Assembly: GCA_013399695.1 (NCBI GenBank)
Contig: VXAU01004938.1
Span: 2,067,394 to 2,131,393 of the forward strand
Reading direction: 5' to 3'
Origin: Formicarius rufipectus
Lineage: Eukaryota; Chordata; Aves; Passeriformes; Formicariidae
DNA length: 64,000 nucleotides
The notes beneath the pieces are model-generated. The model had not been told where the DNA came from, did no database searches, and saw only the letters and a list, made by a program, of their open reading frames with translations. A program made the position numbers and the translations under genes. Shown piece by piece: positions 24,196 to 37,786 of the stretch (positions are counted from its first letter, which is position 1; the number at the start of each line of letters is the position of its first letter).

Positions 24196-27100
24196 ACAAA
24201 AACCCCCCCAAAACATAAATTCTTATATTTGAAAGTGCTCAGTTATTTAAATTATTTTGCTTGTAGTAAAACCACTTGTTTGTTTCTCATAATAATATTT
24301 CTGGAAAGCAGTAGTTTGTAGTAACTCATTTGTCAAACTCAATTTCAGTTAGAACTTTAGATATGGTTTGAAAATGCTTATTAAATCAAACCAGTAGCTG
24401 CAAGTTCTGCCTTCCTGAAGTGGTATTTGACTTAGACACTCAACATTTCACCACTGACAAAACGTTAACTCCTGGAGTGTCTTAATTCTAATTCTGTATA
24501 TTTGTAGAAATGTGAAAGTCACAAACAGTGACTGTGTCCTGGTCAAATAAGTGCCTACGTCCAATGTTCCAGTGTTGAAATGTTTTCAGTTCTTTATTAC
24601 ATCTGGACTGTAACCTGTAACATTTCTATTTTCAAATAGATACAGCAGTCTTAGAATGCACTGCTGTATTAAGTTTTCTATGTTCTTCATTATGTTTTTT
24701 CTATAAATTTGCTTCCTCCCCACTTCATAACTCAGTGCTTGGATGCTAGTGCGACAGCTGCTTATATCCTACATTTTAAAATGGAGTATGAACATAATGC
24801 TGTATGACAAGCTGGATAATACTGGATCAGCAGAGTGAAGAGGAAGCCTAAAAGTTGTAGGCTTCCTGAATGAAACAGTGCACAGAATGTAAAGATTCAC
24901 CATGCTAACAGCCCTCCAAATAAGGATATTTTTCCAATGTGTTTCTTGAAAGATTGTCTCTTTATGATAACCTATGGAATATATAAGCTAGATGGCTATT
25001 TGTTTTTTACATTATGTATTGTCAGTTAAGAAATTGGATGTGTTGCTATGCAGGTGTTGCTGTGCTAATGCACAGCATGTTTAATAGGCTTTGCTCTTGT
25101 ACTGGAGGATGAGTCTCTTGAATACCAGCAGTCATGTGCAGTACTATAAATGTTTCTGTTAATTTGTTGTGATTGAGAAACTCTAGTGTCTATTTACATA
25201 GTCTAATGCCCTTTACAGAGATTAGTAACTTTCATTCTTGGTTTAGAAATTAACTTGAGCAATATTGTACTCTCTCTCAACTTCATGTATGGTGTATTTC
25301 TTGCTCTGCTCTGTTTATTGTCTCTGCTTAATCTGTTTATAACTTGTAAGTGAAAATTCAGAGGTGTTGATGAATTGGAGCTGACCTGTAGTTGAAATCA
25401 TGAATGTAGAATTGTAATTGGTGGTTATTTCATGTATCTGATAGATCTAGGACAGTTAGAGCAGAAACATTGACTAAAAAGTTTGGGCTTTTGAGATTCT
25501 TAATGTCTTTCAGCTTATCGCTGAAAATCCTAAGAGGACTTTGTAATGGAAAAATGCTGCATTTCCCCCCCCTCCCTTTATCTAAGCTGTTGACAGGAAG
25601 CAAAGGATGACTTCTCAAATTAGACTTCCTTTGTTATGGAAACTTTATCAGCCAGTTAAAAAGCTGTGCCATATTGTATTGAGATAGCTTTTGTAATGTT
25701 TAGTGGGTTTTGTACCTATAAAGGGGAAAGCAATCAGACCTCAATAAGCTGTAATCCTATGTTAACTACACCTGCAATAACTTTTACAAAAACACAGTTG
25801 CTGTAGAAGACAGTAGTAGTTTTTCATAGGAGCATGTACCTGATTTTTATTATTTCAGCCACATTCCAGCCTCATTACTCCTGAACTTGGCACTTGTTTC
25901 TTAGATGTCCGAAGGGCTTTTTGTACAAAACAGAACTTTTCCGGCTTATCTTTAGTAAGAATCAGACCTTAATTCAGATGACTTTTGTATGCCTTAGCAT
26001 CAAAATATGAAACTGCCTTTCTTTCATGTGGTAGGATTCCTTCCAAATATGATGATCTATGTAGTCTGAGCATCTAAGTTAGATGTCTTCCTAATTTTTA
26101 AATTCTTGGCAACTTATATGTCTGGTTCTTACGTTTTATGTTTTTCTCTCAATTTTGAAGGCTCCTTCTGAAATTGGAATACTGAATTCAGAGAATAGTC
26201 TTATTTTATGCATATACCTTATATATAATCTTCTCAGGAGGTGTTTGAGGATGCTTATTTTCAGTCTATCACATTTGTCACTCTGTCACAAAACCTGTTC
26301 ACCTACAGGGCTGCTTCATGTGGAATCAACGGCAAGGTGTAAACAAAGTGAGTAATTAAGCCCCCCAGTCTTCTCCCCTTGGTATTCTTCTGAGATAACC
26401 TCTGTCTCTTAAAAGGGCAGAAGCACAGGAAATATACTAATATTTACTGATGTAGTGTTGCTCAGAAAGCATGGCTATTAAAGTACAGGGATTGTAGAAT
26501 TGAATATCACAACGTTTCTATTGCTGTTAGCTGTGAGGTGAAACAGAAGAGTGCCATGTTATCCATCTGCAAAGACATTCTTTCACACACGGGGACCAGA
26601 CTTCCTGCAGAAGTTGAGAGAGTTACTGTACTTACTATCCAGTTCCAGGGTCAAGAGATCTTGTCAGCTGATAACTTGAAATCTGGTATGGAAAAAGGTG
26701 TAAACTAGGTAATTGATTTGGAGTGGAAATAAGACATTTCATTAGTTGTATCATTATTTGTTGGTACTCTTTTTTTCTCTGCGTCTATTTTAGTTATTTT
26801 TTAAGACAGATTGTAATTCACAACGTTGTTTCTTCTAATAAACAAATTACTGAAAGGACTATGCACATGGATTGTGTATCAATCTCTAGCTTGGTTACAA
26901 ACTAACAACGACAATAACAAGGTTGTCATTCAGTGAAATTGGATGCATGTTCTATTGCTCTGTTGTCTCGGTGGTGCTCAAGTATTTGCTACGTTCTGCA
27001 CACATGTCAGGTCTGAGCTGGCACTCTTCCCTTGGATCTTGTAATTAAGAACTTTTATGGCAAGGCCTACATTAACTGCAACAAGATGATGTTTTGATTC

Positions 27101-27988
27101 AAATTAACGTATCAATAGTATAATCCACAAATACACAAAATAATAAAAGGGCAGTTTATTTATCTTTAAGAGGTGCTACTGGGGTCAAATTTCTCTTAGG
27201 CTTTTTTCTCTAACTAACACAAATACATATTACACTGATTCGGGAATTAAAAAAAGTGCTGCAGGGCTGCACAGGAGGTCAGTCACAAGGGAAAAGTTTT
27301 GCCCCTTTTACGATTGCACTGTTTCTTGCTGCTCGAGCTTTCCTGCCCTGCTTTCCACTGCCCTCCCCACCAGCAGATGCTCCCAGCTGGTGGGGGCTGC
27401 TACTGCTGCAAGGCTGAGCATCAAAACAGCCTGCCGGGAGATCTGCTGAAGATACTAGTGCATTCATTTCTATTAAGCTTTGCAGCTGTAACCAAGTGGA
27501 AAAAGTGAGTTTTCAGATCTAATGAAGAAGGTTATTGCTCTCTCTTCTTTTGACTTGCCCAAATCCTCTGGGAAAAGCAAGTTTTATTTAGAGAGAGTCT
27601 AAAAAATTCCAAGCAAATCGTTTGAATTGTTTAAGATAAAATATTTTAGTACAAAAAAAGTTTGTCTGTGGGTCAGATTCTTTTCTTCCTCCCTCAATTT
27701 TGAAGCAATAGTATACTGACAAGTGTTGAGGAGTTGTTTTTTTTTCCCCTACGGGAGGGAAGTGATGACTGCTGAAATAGTCTGTGGGGGAGTTAGCTGT
27801 GTGGCTAGCTTTTGCTTTCTGGCTTAAAGGTTTCATGTCCAGGGAAAGTTTGAAATAATTTTTCTCCATACTTTCCATTCCTTAAAGATTTCCTAGACTT
27901 GGCAGGGGAGGGGATGGTATCTGTAGCTTGTGTTTTATTTTTAATATTGGTGGTAATTCTCATTTGAAAGAGTTTTAAAGTTATTCCA

Positions 27989-28165
27989 GGTTTTTTTGGG
28001 TTGTGGGTTTTTTGTTTGTTTTTGTTTGTTTGTTTGTTTTGGGGGGTTGGGGGTTTTTTTTTTTGTTTTTGTTTTTTTGGTTGGTTGGGTTATTTTTTTT
28101 TTTTTTTTTTGGGGGGTTTTGGGTTGGTTTTTTTTTTTTTGTTTTTTTGTTTTTTTTTTTTTTTA
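27989..28165 (+). repeat. long T/G-rich tract with G-runs
   Basis: About 175 nt made almost wholly of T runs and G blocks (GGGGGG, GGGGG, GGG) on the OXR1 sense strand. Multiple G-runs of three to six could allow G-quadruplex formation. The Phe/Gly-rich open frames here are composition artefacts. Confidence 0.9.
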
Positions 28166-29224
28166 ATTCAGTTCATACTCCCAGCTAAATAAACCCAAAC
28201 ATGTAAATGGACATGTGGTTTACTGTTGTAGTCTTACACCATTTAACTCTATCTCACATATTGTTATGTATTTCAGTTTCCTAAAGGCTAGCTTCAATGT
28301 CCAAGTGATAAAAATGTTTTTACTTGTCACCTTAATAGTTCTCATAAGTTAGGACAAATTGACTTTTAGAGTTGCCAACTTGTAAGGTTTTACTGGAAAG
28401 AAAAACAATTTATCCATATGAATGTTAGATACTGATGCAAAGTGAAATGTTCCAGTACACAGACTGCAATAAAATAAAAGTTTTGGTTTTAGTTTTCTCT
28501 GCTTGGACATCTTGGCTTTTAGATTATACTGCAAGAGCATGAGTGAGCAGTGATTTAATGTTGTGATGCTGCCTGATGCTACCCTGGCCTATGTATTACT
28601 TTTGCACAGAATTTGGAGCATTGGTGGTGTGGAGTTCTTTTCGCTGTTTTTGTTTGTTTGTATGGGGGAGGATGTTAAAGTGCTACTATGAGGAAATTCT
28701 CAAAAGGGTTGCTGTGCATTTTACTGTTGCACATGTCTGTTAAAATAAACATCCTTCATTAAGGGAAAAAAATTAAATCATGATTCCAAAAATACTTTAT
28801 TGCTGCATTATTACTGCATTTAACCCATACAGCGTATTTACCTTATAGGCAGGAGGATTCATTTTATTCTTGTAGCTTACAAATTGATAATGTTGCAAGA
28901 CTAACAGTTCCCAAATGTTTCAAAACCTTTTTTCAAATAGTATTTTAAATCTTCACTGACCACTTTTCTAAGTGGTTCTAGCCTCAAAGAAATGCCTTGA
29001 CAGGGTTTATCTAAGGTTGTCAACATAAGGAAGACAAACTCTTAGTTTAATAGTGAGTACAAATTTGTTACCTTTGGAACTTGTTTATGAACAATTATGC
29101 TGTAACAGAGCATTGCAAGAAGTTCTTGAGGATTATTTTTGTGTTCTTCAGCATTGTGTAAGAACAATTAAGTTGTTCTGTATCTTTAAATATTTTAGCC
29201 TTTTTAACAAACTAGTGCTCTGCA

Positions 29225-29483
29225 GCCACACTTGAACACAGGAAGCCTTTCTTCTTCGGTGCCGTCACCATTTACGATACATCCCCCTACTGTACACACG
29301 CTCATTTGTTCCCTGCCTTGTCAGTCAAATGAGAGCGTCTGGCAGATTATCCTGTCAGCGTGTCGTGGGACTCTGCCTCTGCTCAAGCTGACAGCAGGTA
29401 CAGAGAATGCTTTCCAACAGCCTTGAATTGTATTTTTCGTTTTCATTTCTTTTTTTTAGTATCGTTTTATTTTTGGAAGGGAA
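29225..29483 (+). promoter_or_regulatory. OXR1: candidate internal OXR1 promoter and 5' UTR of the short isoform
   Basis: Lies directly upstream of the short-isoform start codon and has a local cluster of CpG dinucleotides (CTTCGGTGCCGTC, CACGCTC, GAGCGTC, CAGCGTGTCGTG) absent from the surrounding intron. No clear TATA box. The sequence TTTCTTTTTTTTAG ending at 29459 could also be a splice acceptor, so the 5' UTR may be split. The start of transcription cannot be placed from sequence alone. Confidence 0.45.
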
Positions 29484-29549
29484 ATGTCTCGTCTCTGGTA
29501 TGGGAAGAAGGGAAGAAAGCAGCAGCCAGTTAATCGTAAACATGCTCTG
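29484..29549 (+). CDS. OXR1: OXR1 alternative first coding exon (short TLDc-only isoform)
   Basis: ATG at 29484 opens 22 codons (MSRLWYGKKGRKQQPVNRKH then AL) ending at donor CTG|GTAATT, phase 0, exactly compatible with exon 38865 (VVSVAEY) or exon 42226. The peptide is the known N-terminus type of the short vertebrate OXR1 isoform (MSRLWYGKKG start). The start context has G at -3. Joined to the downstream exons it gives 243 aa, or 216 aa without the 81-bp exon. This isoform lacks LysM, GRAM and the acidic linker and is essentially the TLDc module. It was missed by ORF length filters because it is so short. Confidence 0.88.
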
Positions 29550-31974
29550 GTAATTTCAGTGTAGTGTGTTCATTTGTGTTATTGCAGTCTTTAAATGCCG
29601 TGGTACAGAGACAGTTTCTGGAAGTCTGAATTTCATATGTGTAAACAGGATGGCAAGTCACAAATTTTCATTACCTTTGGCATGTAAGCTAATTGCTGGT
29701 ATCCCATTGGCATTAGATAAGAGAAACTAGTTTAAACATTAAGGCTTCAGCAGCTTTAAGGTAAGGGTGTCTTTTTTCCTTTGAAGTAAAGCATTTTTTT
29801 CACAAAAATTGTGATTTCTAGCTGAATACTGAGAAAAGGAGTTTGCATTGGCATTTAATTAGAGCAGTATAAATCTTCTGATTTACCATTACCTTCTCAG
29901 AAGTCATTCAATCATATGAAGGTCTGATAGTGCTTCTAAATTCAGGAAGTTCAGTATGCTGTAGTCCCACTCTCACATGTGTAATGGAGGAGAGAACCAA
30001 TAGCACTGGTTTTGCAGCGTAGATTATAATTTTGCATTAGGTTATAAAAGTGACCGTGGGATTTTTTCAGTGTTCTTTTTCCCAAACAGAATTTTTGCAG
30101 TAGTATTTCTTTTGTAATAGTATATAAAGGAAGTGGTTTTCAGTGAGACTTAAAAACCAATAATATCTTGGGGGATAAGGAGGACACAATCTGACAATAT
30201 ACTTGTTTGTGCTTTTACCCAGTGGTAAATCTGGAAGATAGTTTTCATTTCAGCTCTGTGACAGCCTTTTTCTGTCTTTTTAAGAGTTACAGATCTCCTG
30301 GGGTTTGATATGTACTTCTTTCGAGGCACTGTTGACTTTGGCTTTTTTTCATCTTTTATTTAGTTGTGGGCTTTTATTCTTTGTCTTTTATCTATTATTT
30401 TTGTCTTTATTTGTAGCCAGGCTACTTGCAAAATATGAAATTGTCTTGGTGCAGCGAATGGTTTTGTAAATGTGTGTTCTTACCTAACAAAATATTTTTG
30501 AATAGGCACTTAACTCTCCTCTGTGGTAGTGGAGTGTAAAATGGAGTTATAATACCTAAATAAACTGAACTGTTATTTTATCATACCCTGTACCAATTTA
30601 AAAAGTGTCTGAAGTTTATCAAGAATGTGTGTTTTAACATAGATAAATAAATATATCTTGCCCAGGTAATTAAAAAGTGCTAGTATCCCCTGTTATACTT
30701 GTTTCCCTTAGGACCAACATTTAACTTTAGACAGAGTCTATCTATGCTTATAAAAGTAATACTTATGAACTCTTAAGGAGAGACTGAATTAAAGATTCTT
30801 GGAGTTGGTTTTTTTTCCTTCAATTAATGATCATAAAGCTCATGTGCAAGTGTAACTCTCTTAGAGAAAAGAGGGAAGGAGTAATAGCATAATTACTTCT
30901 GTGTTATGCAAGATAATGGAAAGCATATTAAAGAGAATGGCAGCGTATGTGAAGTGTACAGGTTTCTGACTGAATCTCTCATTAGTGGTTGTTCTGAAAT
31001 TTGGGTGAAAATTCACATGAAATAAGAGTTGCTCTACCAAATAGTGATCTAATAAGAATGCTAGCTCCAAGCAACTAAGTTACCCTGGATTATTTACCTG
31101 GAAGGCCTTTTCCTGATGATAGAAATAATTTGGGCTAAGTGTTGTAGAGTTGTAGGATAAGTGGTCAAAATTTTGGTGACTAATATATTAAAAAGCCAGA
31201 AATGTTAGCATCCCACTTTTTAGTAAATGTTTTATATTTACTGTGTCTCTCTATTGTACTGCAATACAAGTGATGCCAGTAAGTCTCTAGAATGTCAAAA
31301 ATGCAGGCTATGATTCTTCCTATCAAAGCATTTCAGACAAAAAACATCAGACAATGCAAGAGAACAAAAGGTGGATTGCCTTCTTTAGGAATGCTTGTTC
31401 CTGCTTTACAGAGCTTGGATAGGCAGCATAGCCAAAGGGGACAAAACCAATGAAAGCTGATCTTTGGCTTTTATATTCTTAAGATATTAATATGCAGAGG
31501 GAATTAAAGTGATGTTGGTTTTAATAGTTTGAAATATTTAACACTTTCACAACTTCAGAGGTTCTGATCTGTTGGTTAACTGTAGTTGACAAGCTAATGC
31601 CTGTAGGTTTTTGCTATTATGAAGATATAATAATAGGAGTTTACATGTGACATAAAAGAATTAGTACTTCTTCCCTCTGGATTTTAGAAGTGCAAGGTTG
31701 CATCAATCCAATAGTAACACTACAGAGACTTTTAAAGTCAGCTTTCCATACTAAGTTTTGTTTTAGAGTAATGAATGAACTAATGATCTGAGGGATTCTG
31801 GTAATAAAAAAAAAATAAGCCAGAGCACAATCCAGTACTTTCTTACACAGATCACTAGGCCTAGAACATTTTCTTGATGACAGATACTTGCCATAGCTAT
31901 TGTCCTAAATAATTTGAGAGTTTATGCAGCATACCACATGTTCCAATGTGGACCTGTCATAACGAGTCCACAGG

Positions 31975-32395
31975 AGAGAGTCAAGGGCTGCAGCACGTCT
32001 TCTGTGAAGACAGGGTGAGAGAGTTGTGGCTGTTCAACCTGGAGAAGAGAAGGCTCTGGGCAGATGTTCTACCATCTTCCAGTACCTAAAGGGGCTACAA
32101 GGGAGCTGATGGGGGTACTGTTCACAAGGGCATGTCATAATAGGACAAGAGGGAATGGCCTTAAGCCGTAGAAGGATTGGTCTAGATTAGACACTATTAT
32201 GAAATTCTTCGCTATGAGGATGGTGAGACACTGGAATAGGTCGCCCAGAGGAGCTGTGGAATTTCCATCCCTGGAGGTGTTCAGAGCCAGGCTGAATGGG
32301 GCTCTGAGTAACCTGGTCTAGTGGAAGGTTCCCTACCCAAGCTTGTTGGAGCTAGATGGTCTCTAAGGTCCTTTACAAACGTAACCATTCTAGAT
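31975..32395 (+). mobile_element. CR1 LINE 3' region (sense)
   Basis: A well-preserved CR1 block order: GAGAGAGTTGTGGCTGTTCA, ACCTGGAGAAGAGAAGGCTC, AGGATGGTGAGACACTGGAA, TCCCTGGAGGTGTTCAGAGC, ending in a TTGGAGCTAGATGGTCT block. 5'-truncated, in the same orientation as OXR1. Confidence 0.85.
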
Positions 32396-33477
32396 CTTCC
32401 ATTGGATTGTTAGGTGTTATAGCGATTACATTTTTAATACTTGGGAAATACTAGGTCTCATTAAAAATGAAGTCAAATTAGGGTAGCAGATGAACATTCA
32501 AAAAGGTTGATTATAAATGAGTAGTAGAAGCTTATATTTTTCTCTGTATGTTTTTAATTATCTGGAATCTGAAGTTAATCCTTAGTTGATCCTTTCTTCT
32601 GATTAAAGTCAGAGACAAGCATTTTCATACTGGGCTGCAATTCAGTTACTTCTAAGTGTGTGTAACTCTTCCTTGTTATACTTGAGAGGATCTTTGCAGG
32701 GCAGTATCAGAACTGAGTTGTAACCTTGCTCAGACTACCTTCTGGAGTGGCAGCTTTGAGGTCAGGCACCAGGTGCTGTGGTTTCAGCAACTGAAACTGG
32801 TTTCTCTGCTTGCCCATGCTGAAACTTCCTTAAATGGTTTTGCAGGGAAGTTGGGTTTTATTGGTCATGTTGCTACAGATTTTGGTTTTTTTGGGCAAAA
32901 TGAGTGCAGTTGCCTGGCCTGCCTCATTAAGAAAGTAGTTTTCTTAAATCTAATTCTTAATTATTTACATGAGCATCCTCAACTGTTTGACATTTTCCAT
33001 GTTAAATTTAGTTCTCTTGCTGGCATTATCTTTCAAATTAGTGATTTCTTATATCTTGAACAAATAACTTTTTTATTACAGATTCAGTGTAACACTGTGT
33101 GCTGCAGTCTTTATTTGCTGTCTTCTGAAGTTCATTTATTCTGATTATTGCAGATATTTTATCTTCAGTTTATGCTAATTAAAACTTTGGTACAGTTGCT
33201 ATGGGCTTAGAGCACTTTGAGGCAGATACTTAACAGTTCATTCTGCAAAGCTGTGGTGACAATACTGGTCACAGAGAGAATGCTACTGTCATGTGACATA
33301 CTCAGCATTTCTGTCCTCGCTCTGGAAAAACAGCCTGGTGTGCAGAACAGTTCAGGGAGGGTCAGCTTTAAAGACACTGGAAGAGCAAAAGAACCATGCT
33401 GCCAGCCAAACTAGAGGACTGCTGTCATTCTCTTGTCCTTCTCTGCTTGAAGTGGCTAGCAGTTGTCCCTTCCCTTC

Positions 33478-33800
33478 TGTTAGGATCCAGTTATTAAAAG
33501 ATGCCTCTGCCCAAATGAAGGGGCCAAAGAGACCATATGCCGAAGTCAATAGTATGGATTTTATTTAACAGTAAATATGAGGTAGAGAGAAATAGAAAGG
33601 GGAGATGAGGGGGGAAGAGAGAGAGAATGAGACATACAGATTAAGTAAAAAGATAAAGGTACCCACCAGCTTGTGAATTCTGATGGCATCCTGCTGTTCC
33701 TTCCTCTGGTCTTCTTGATGATGAAGGTCCCCAACATCATGCTTTTGGGGTACTGCTTTTCTACAGTCCAAGTCACAGATATTCACGGGGCACTACAGCT
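33478..33800 (-). mobile_element. LTR-like sequence, antisense, family unresolved
   Basis: On the - strand, an AATAAAATCC signal (complement near 33560-33569) is followed by about 80 nt ending CCTAACA, as in R-U5 of an LTR. Upstream on that strand is a pyrimidine-rich block (the + strand GAGAGA region 33590-33630). The + strand left end TGTTAGGATCC fits an LTR terminus. The other end and a target duplication were not identified. The element may extend to about 34060. Confidence 0.4.
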
Positions 33801-34228
33801 GTTCCCACAATGTTGGATGGCATGGATGTAAGCAGTTGTTTTCTTTCCCACAGCTTGTGCATGGAATTTCGGCTGGTATGCTGATTTCAAACCTTTACCT
33901 TTGTTTATGTCTAGAATTAACGCTTTCTCACAGCTTTCCATGGTGGGTATCTTTGCTCGGGTAGGTTACTCAGATCTGCCATACAACGCCTGGTTCTTGT
34001 TTTTGCTATCTGCTCTTATCACATGTTCCTATTCTGGTGGCTTATCTTACAGGAATTTCCTTCTTTGATATTGTTTTGAGACAACTAAGTGCATTCTTTA
34101 ACTCCTAACAACTTCCTAGTCACCAGTAGAGTGACAGGGAGCTGAACTGTCTGAAAACCCACAGGACAGAAAATGGATAGCTTTGCAGCCACACTCATTA
34201 AAGATTAATCAAATTAAATTAGTTATAG

Positions 34229-34272
34229 AGGTTTGGTTGTTTTTTTGGGGTTTTTTTGGTTTTTTTTTTTCC
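34229..34272 (+). repeat. T/G-rich tract
   Basis: T runs interrupted by GGGG/GG blocks on the OXR1 sense strand, intronic. Confidence 0.85.
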
Positions 34273-35954
34273 TAATGATACCTTATAGCTGTTTATATGG
34301 TGTGTCAAACCCCATGCATTAATTCATTATTGTGATGTAATCAATATGTCCCAAATCATATTTGTGATGGAGAGGTCTGCTTCTTTGATATTGTTTTCTC
34401 TCAAGCACTGCGGGTTTTTTTGTGAGGAAATTAATTCGTCTGAAAAATAAAGCTAGTGTTGTTTCTTAAATTTTCACAGCAGCATTGAGTTCACAAATGT
34501 ACCTTTTTGTTTTTATTGGAAGGCACTTACAGACTTTAGAAGAAGTTTGAGTCTTTCCTACCCCTCCTGTTTACTGGTGGACTGATAAAATTACATTGGC
34601 TTTTTTTTTCAATGAAATATCCTGTCAAGAAGTAACATTCATGAGGCTTACAGTTCACTTGATTTTACACTGATGTACTAAGATTCAAAGTAAAATTATT
34701 CAGCTTTCATTCTTTCTTAATACTTGTTTATGTCATATTCAGAGTTGGTAAAGAGGGTATGGATATCTTTCGTGTAAGAGAGTTCTTTGTACCGTTAAAC
34801 TTTACCCGTTCTTATCTTTCAGAAGCACTGTTCAGCTCTGATAAGAACCTCCCTTTCTTCATGGAGGCAGTTTCAGCTATTTGTTAACTCTGAAAGTTTA
34901 GCTGTGTTTGTTTTGAGGGCAACAACTAAACCTCCCTGTTAGCAAAGGGGGATTTGGGGGAAGGGGTGGGGTATCACTTGTGGTTTTGTTAAACTGAGAA
35001 ATCCCTCACTGGTGTAAGTAGTTTTCATTTTCACGTCTACCTATAGCAGAATGATATGGCCAGTGGCTGAAAGGGTTGATCGTGCATCAAACAGTTGTAA
35101 CTGCATTTTCCTATGTGCTGTTGAAGGCCAAAAGAAAAAGTTACATATTGGGAATTTTGGTTTCTGTTTTGTTCACTGAATGTGCCACCACAGCCTGTAA
35201 GAGTTTGGTACTCTTAACATATTTTCAGAAAAACAAGGTTTAGAAACATGAGTCTCTACAAAGGAAGAATCCTAGGCTTTTTGACTGGTTTAGTCATTAG
35301 TATGCAAACCCTCAATTTGACTTAATACATTAAATATTAAAACCTGTTGGGTGTTTTGCTGAGTGGTTAACTCACATATATGTGGCATGGAAAGTCCAAC
35401 TGAGTAATGTCATGAGTTGTAGGACTCATCCCATGTTTTCCCAGCAATACTGATATTATGGGTAGAGCAGGTAGTATTAGTTTTTCAAGGATATATTCCA
35501 TGTCTTTTCAAATTTGGAATTGTCTTATGGCAGACGGTTTCAAGTCCTTAAGCAGAACCCTTTTTACCCTAAGCACACTAATGTCCTGCCTGTACACATT
35601 ATTTGTTTGGTCTACTCTAGCCAGTGCCTTGATTAACCATAAGGTGTTTAGCTGTTTTTTGCTCCTTCTGCATTCCTTCTGAAGAGTAAATAACTAGAGA
35701 GGGAACAGAGGGTCCTTCAGGAACACTTCCTTATCCTCAGAGAGTAGCTTTGGATATCAAGGAAACTGGATGCTGATATGGCATAGTAAAGAGAGCATAG
35801 TAAATAAACTGCATAGCAAACTCATATAGGTAGGCCTACATTTTATTCCTGGGCAGAATACTTAGACTGCTGCAATTCTGGACAGTTTGGCAATTTATAT
35901 GTAAAGATATGAACTGTATTAGAATTTAGAAACCTTTGTCCTATACTTTAACAA

Positions 35955-36235
35955 CTTAAATGTAAGAACTTGCCCAAGTTGGCTCTCAGCCTTGCTTAGT
36001 CAAATTCTGAAATTCTCCAAGGGTAGAGAAACTGCAGTCTCCCTAGGAAACCTGTTCCAGTTCTTAACCAGTGATAAACATCAACCCTTTGGGTCCAGTG
36101 GTCCAGCCAGTTTTTCAACTTTGTTCTTCATGCATTTGATACATACGTGATTTGATTGCAAGGCTACTATAGGATAGAATCAAAAAAAGCCTTGGTGATA
36201 TACAGATAAATGTCATCCCCTGCTACCTGGCCAAA
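35955..36235 (-). mobile_element. old CR1 LINE fragment (antisense)
   Basis: AATTCTCCAAGGGTAGAGAA, then a block with GGAAACCTGTTCCAGTTCTT, then a degenerate stretch matching the reverse complement of the CR1 reverse-transcriptase region (AAAAGCCTTGGTGATATACA). Ends approximate. Confidence 0.6.
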
Positions 36236-37091
36236 AATTAAAGAATGCCATTTCTAAGAAACATTTTGTACTGAAAAGCACACTCCAGCATGATGAATAT
36301 GAATCTGCATTTGTCTTTCATGAATTGAACACCTTTCTTTCCACTTATTTCTAGTACTGTATGAAAGACTGAGTTCTGCATTTGAGAATGAAAGTTCAAA
36401 GTAGAATGAGGTGGTAGAAACTCCTGGAATGATCAGGAGAACAGTCAACTGATGGGGGGTGTAGATTGGGGTAGGACAGGGAAGAAAACACTTTTATTTA
36501 GCTTGGAGAAGTAGAAGATCGATATGACTATGAGAAAGGAACATGTGGAAATCTTGATGTAAGAGGAAACAGCATAAGCAGGTTATGAATTAAAGCAGGT
36601 TATAAAAAAGAATAAACTTCTAATGTCACTAATAACATTTCAAAACACTGCTCTAAAGCCTGACAGGGACAAAATGCTGGCTGTTTTTGAGATATATCTC
36701 AACCAGTTTCTGAATGAAGTTGTACAAGATGGTTGCTAGTAAGCTTGAGTAACTTTAAGATTCTGTAACTTCTTTTAATCATGAATCATAATCTTGTCCA
36801 CTACAAAGCAGAAGAATAAAGTGTGCTGACCTAAACCATAGGCATTCTGTTGAAGGCCAGGTACAGTATCTGAATTGTTGATGTATCTTAAGTTACTCAT
36901 TTAGAGCCCTGTTCAGTGATGAGTGGATAACCTTGAAACAATTTCTTGTGATTTACTCACAGCATTTAGTATGGACTGTATACTGAAAATAAGCACTGGG
37001 TTTGACAGGGTGGATGCCTTTCTTGTCATTTTTCTACGGCTAGTTCAGTACTCTATGACATGATAGATACGATGTTTGTCATTGCATACCA

Positions 37092-37583
37092 GTGGTTTGT
37101 CATTATGCAGGCTTTTGTTCTCAAAACAGGTGGAATGTGATAGTGTTCAACAGGTTCAACATGCCAGGAAAGTATGGTATTGTACATACTTGGATAGACA
37201 TTTGTGTTTCTCAAACAGGAAATATGAGGCACCCCCATGCATATGAAAAGATCTGTCAGATCTCAGTCAATGAGCAAAAGGCTTCATAAGCAGTTCCTAG
37301 GTGCAGGACAGTGACTGAGTATGAAGTTGACAGGTTGAAGGCTAAGTGGCATTGCCTACAAAACTTGTCTACATTACACTGTGTGAAACCACAACTATGT
37401 AATGGTGTCAGGCATTCTGAGATAGATTTTTTGAGAGTCTCTTTAAATAAGCACGTATTGATGGCTCATATTCAGTTATCTACTGCCTTGCATGTGGTAC
37501 AGACTGAGCTTAAAGAAGAAACAAGGCTAAATGGTCCTCACATTCCTGCTTTTCAGGATTACGTTCATAAGTTGCTGGTGTGA
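37092..37583 (+). other. unexplained open reading stretch interrupted by one stop
   Basis: Two open stretches in the same frame (37092-37289 and 37311-37583) are separated by a single TAA at 37287-37289, giving about 160 nearly continuous codons in sequence otherwise dense with stops. I do not recognise the translation. It may be the remains of a transposable-element protein or a chance opening. It is not part of OXR1 and has no suitable splice pattern. Confidence 0.25.
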
Positions 37584-37786
37584 ACAATTTGATTTGCAAT
37601 CAACGATCATAGCAAATAAAAGGATAAAACTACACTATCACTTATATGTTTGAATGAAATATTGTTAAAGCTTTGCTATACCTGGTTGACTCTGAGAATG
37701 CACAAACCACTACCATTTACAACAATTTCTTAATGTCTTTAAAGAGACCAGTAGAAAAAATATGGAAATAAATTGAGTGCTGGTAA

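Noticed and set aside
32773..33144. 123-codon open frame in the OXR1 19-kb intron
   Set aside because: AT-rich, Leu/Phe-heavy translation without recognisable domain or splice signals consistent with an exon. Treated as chance.
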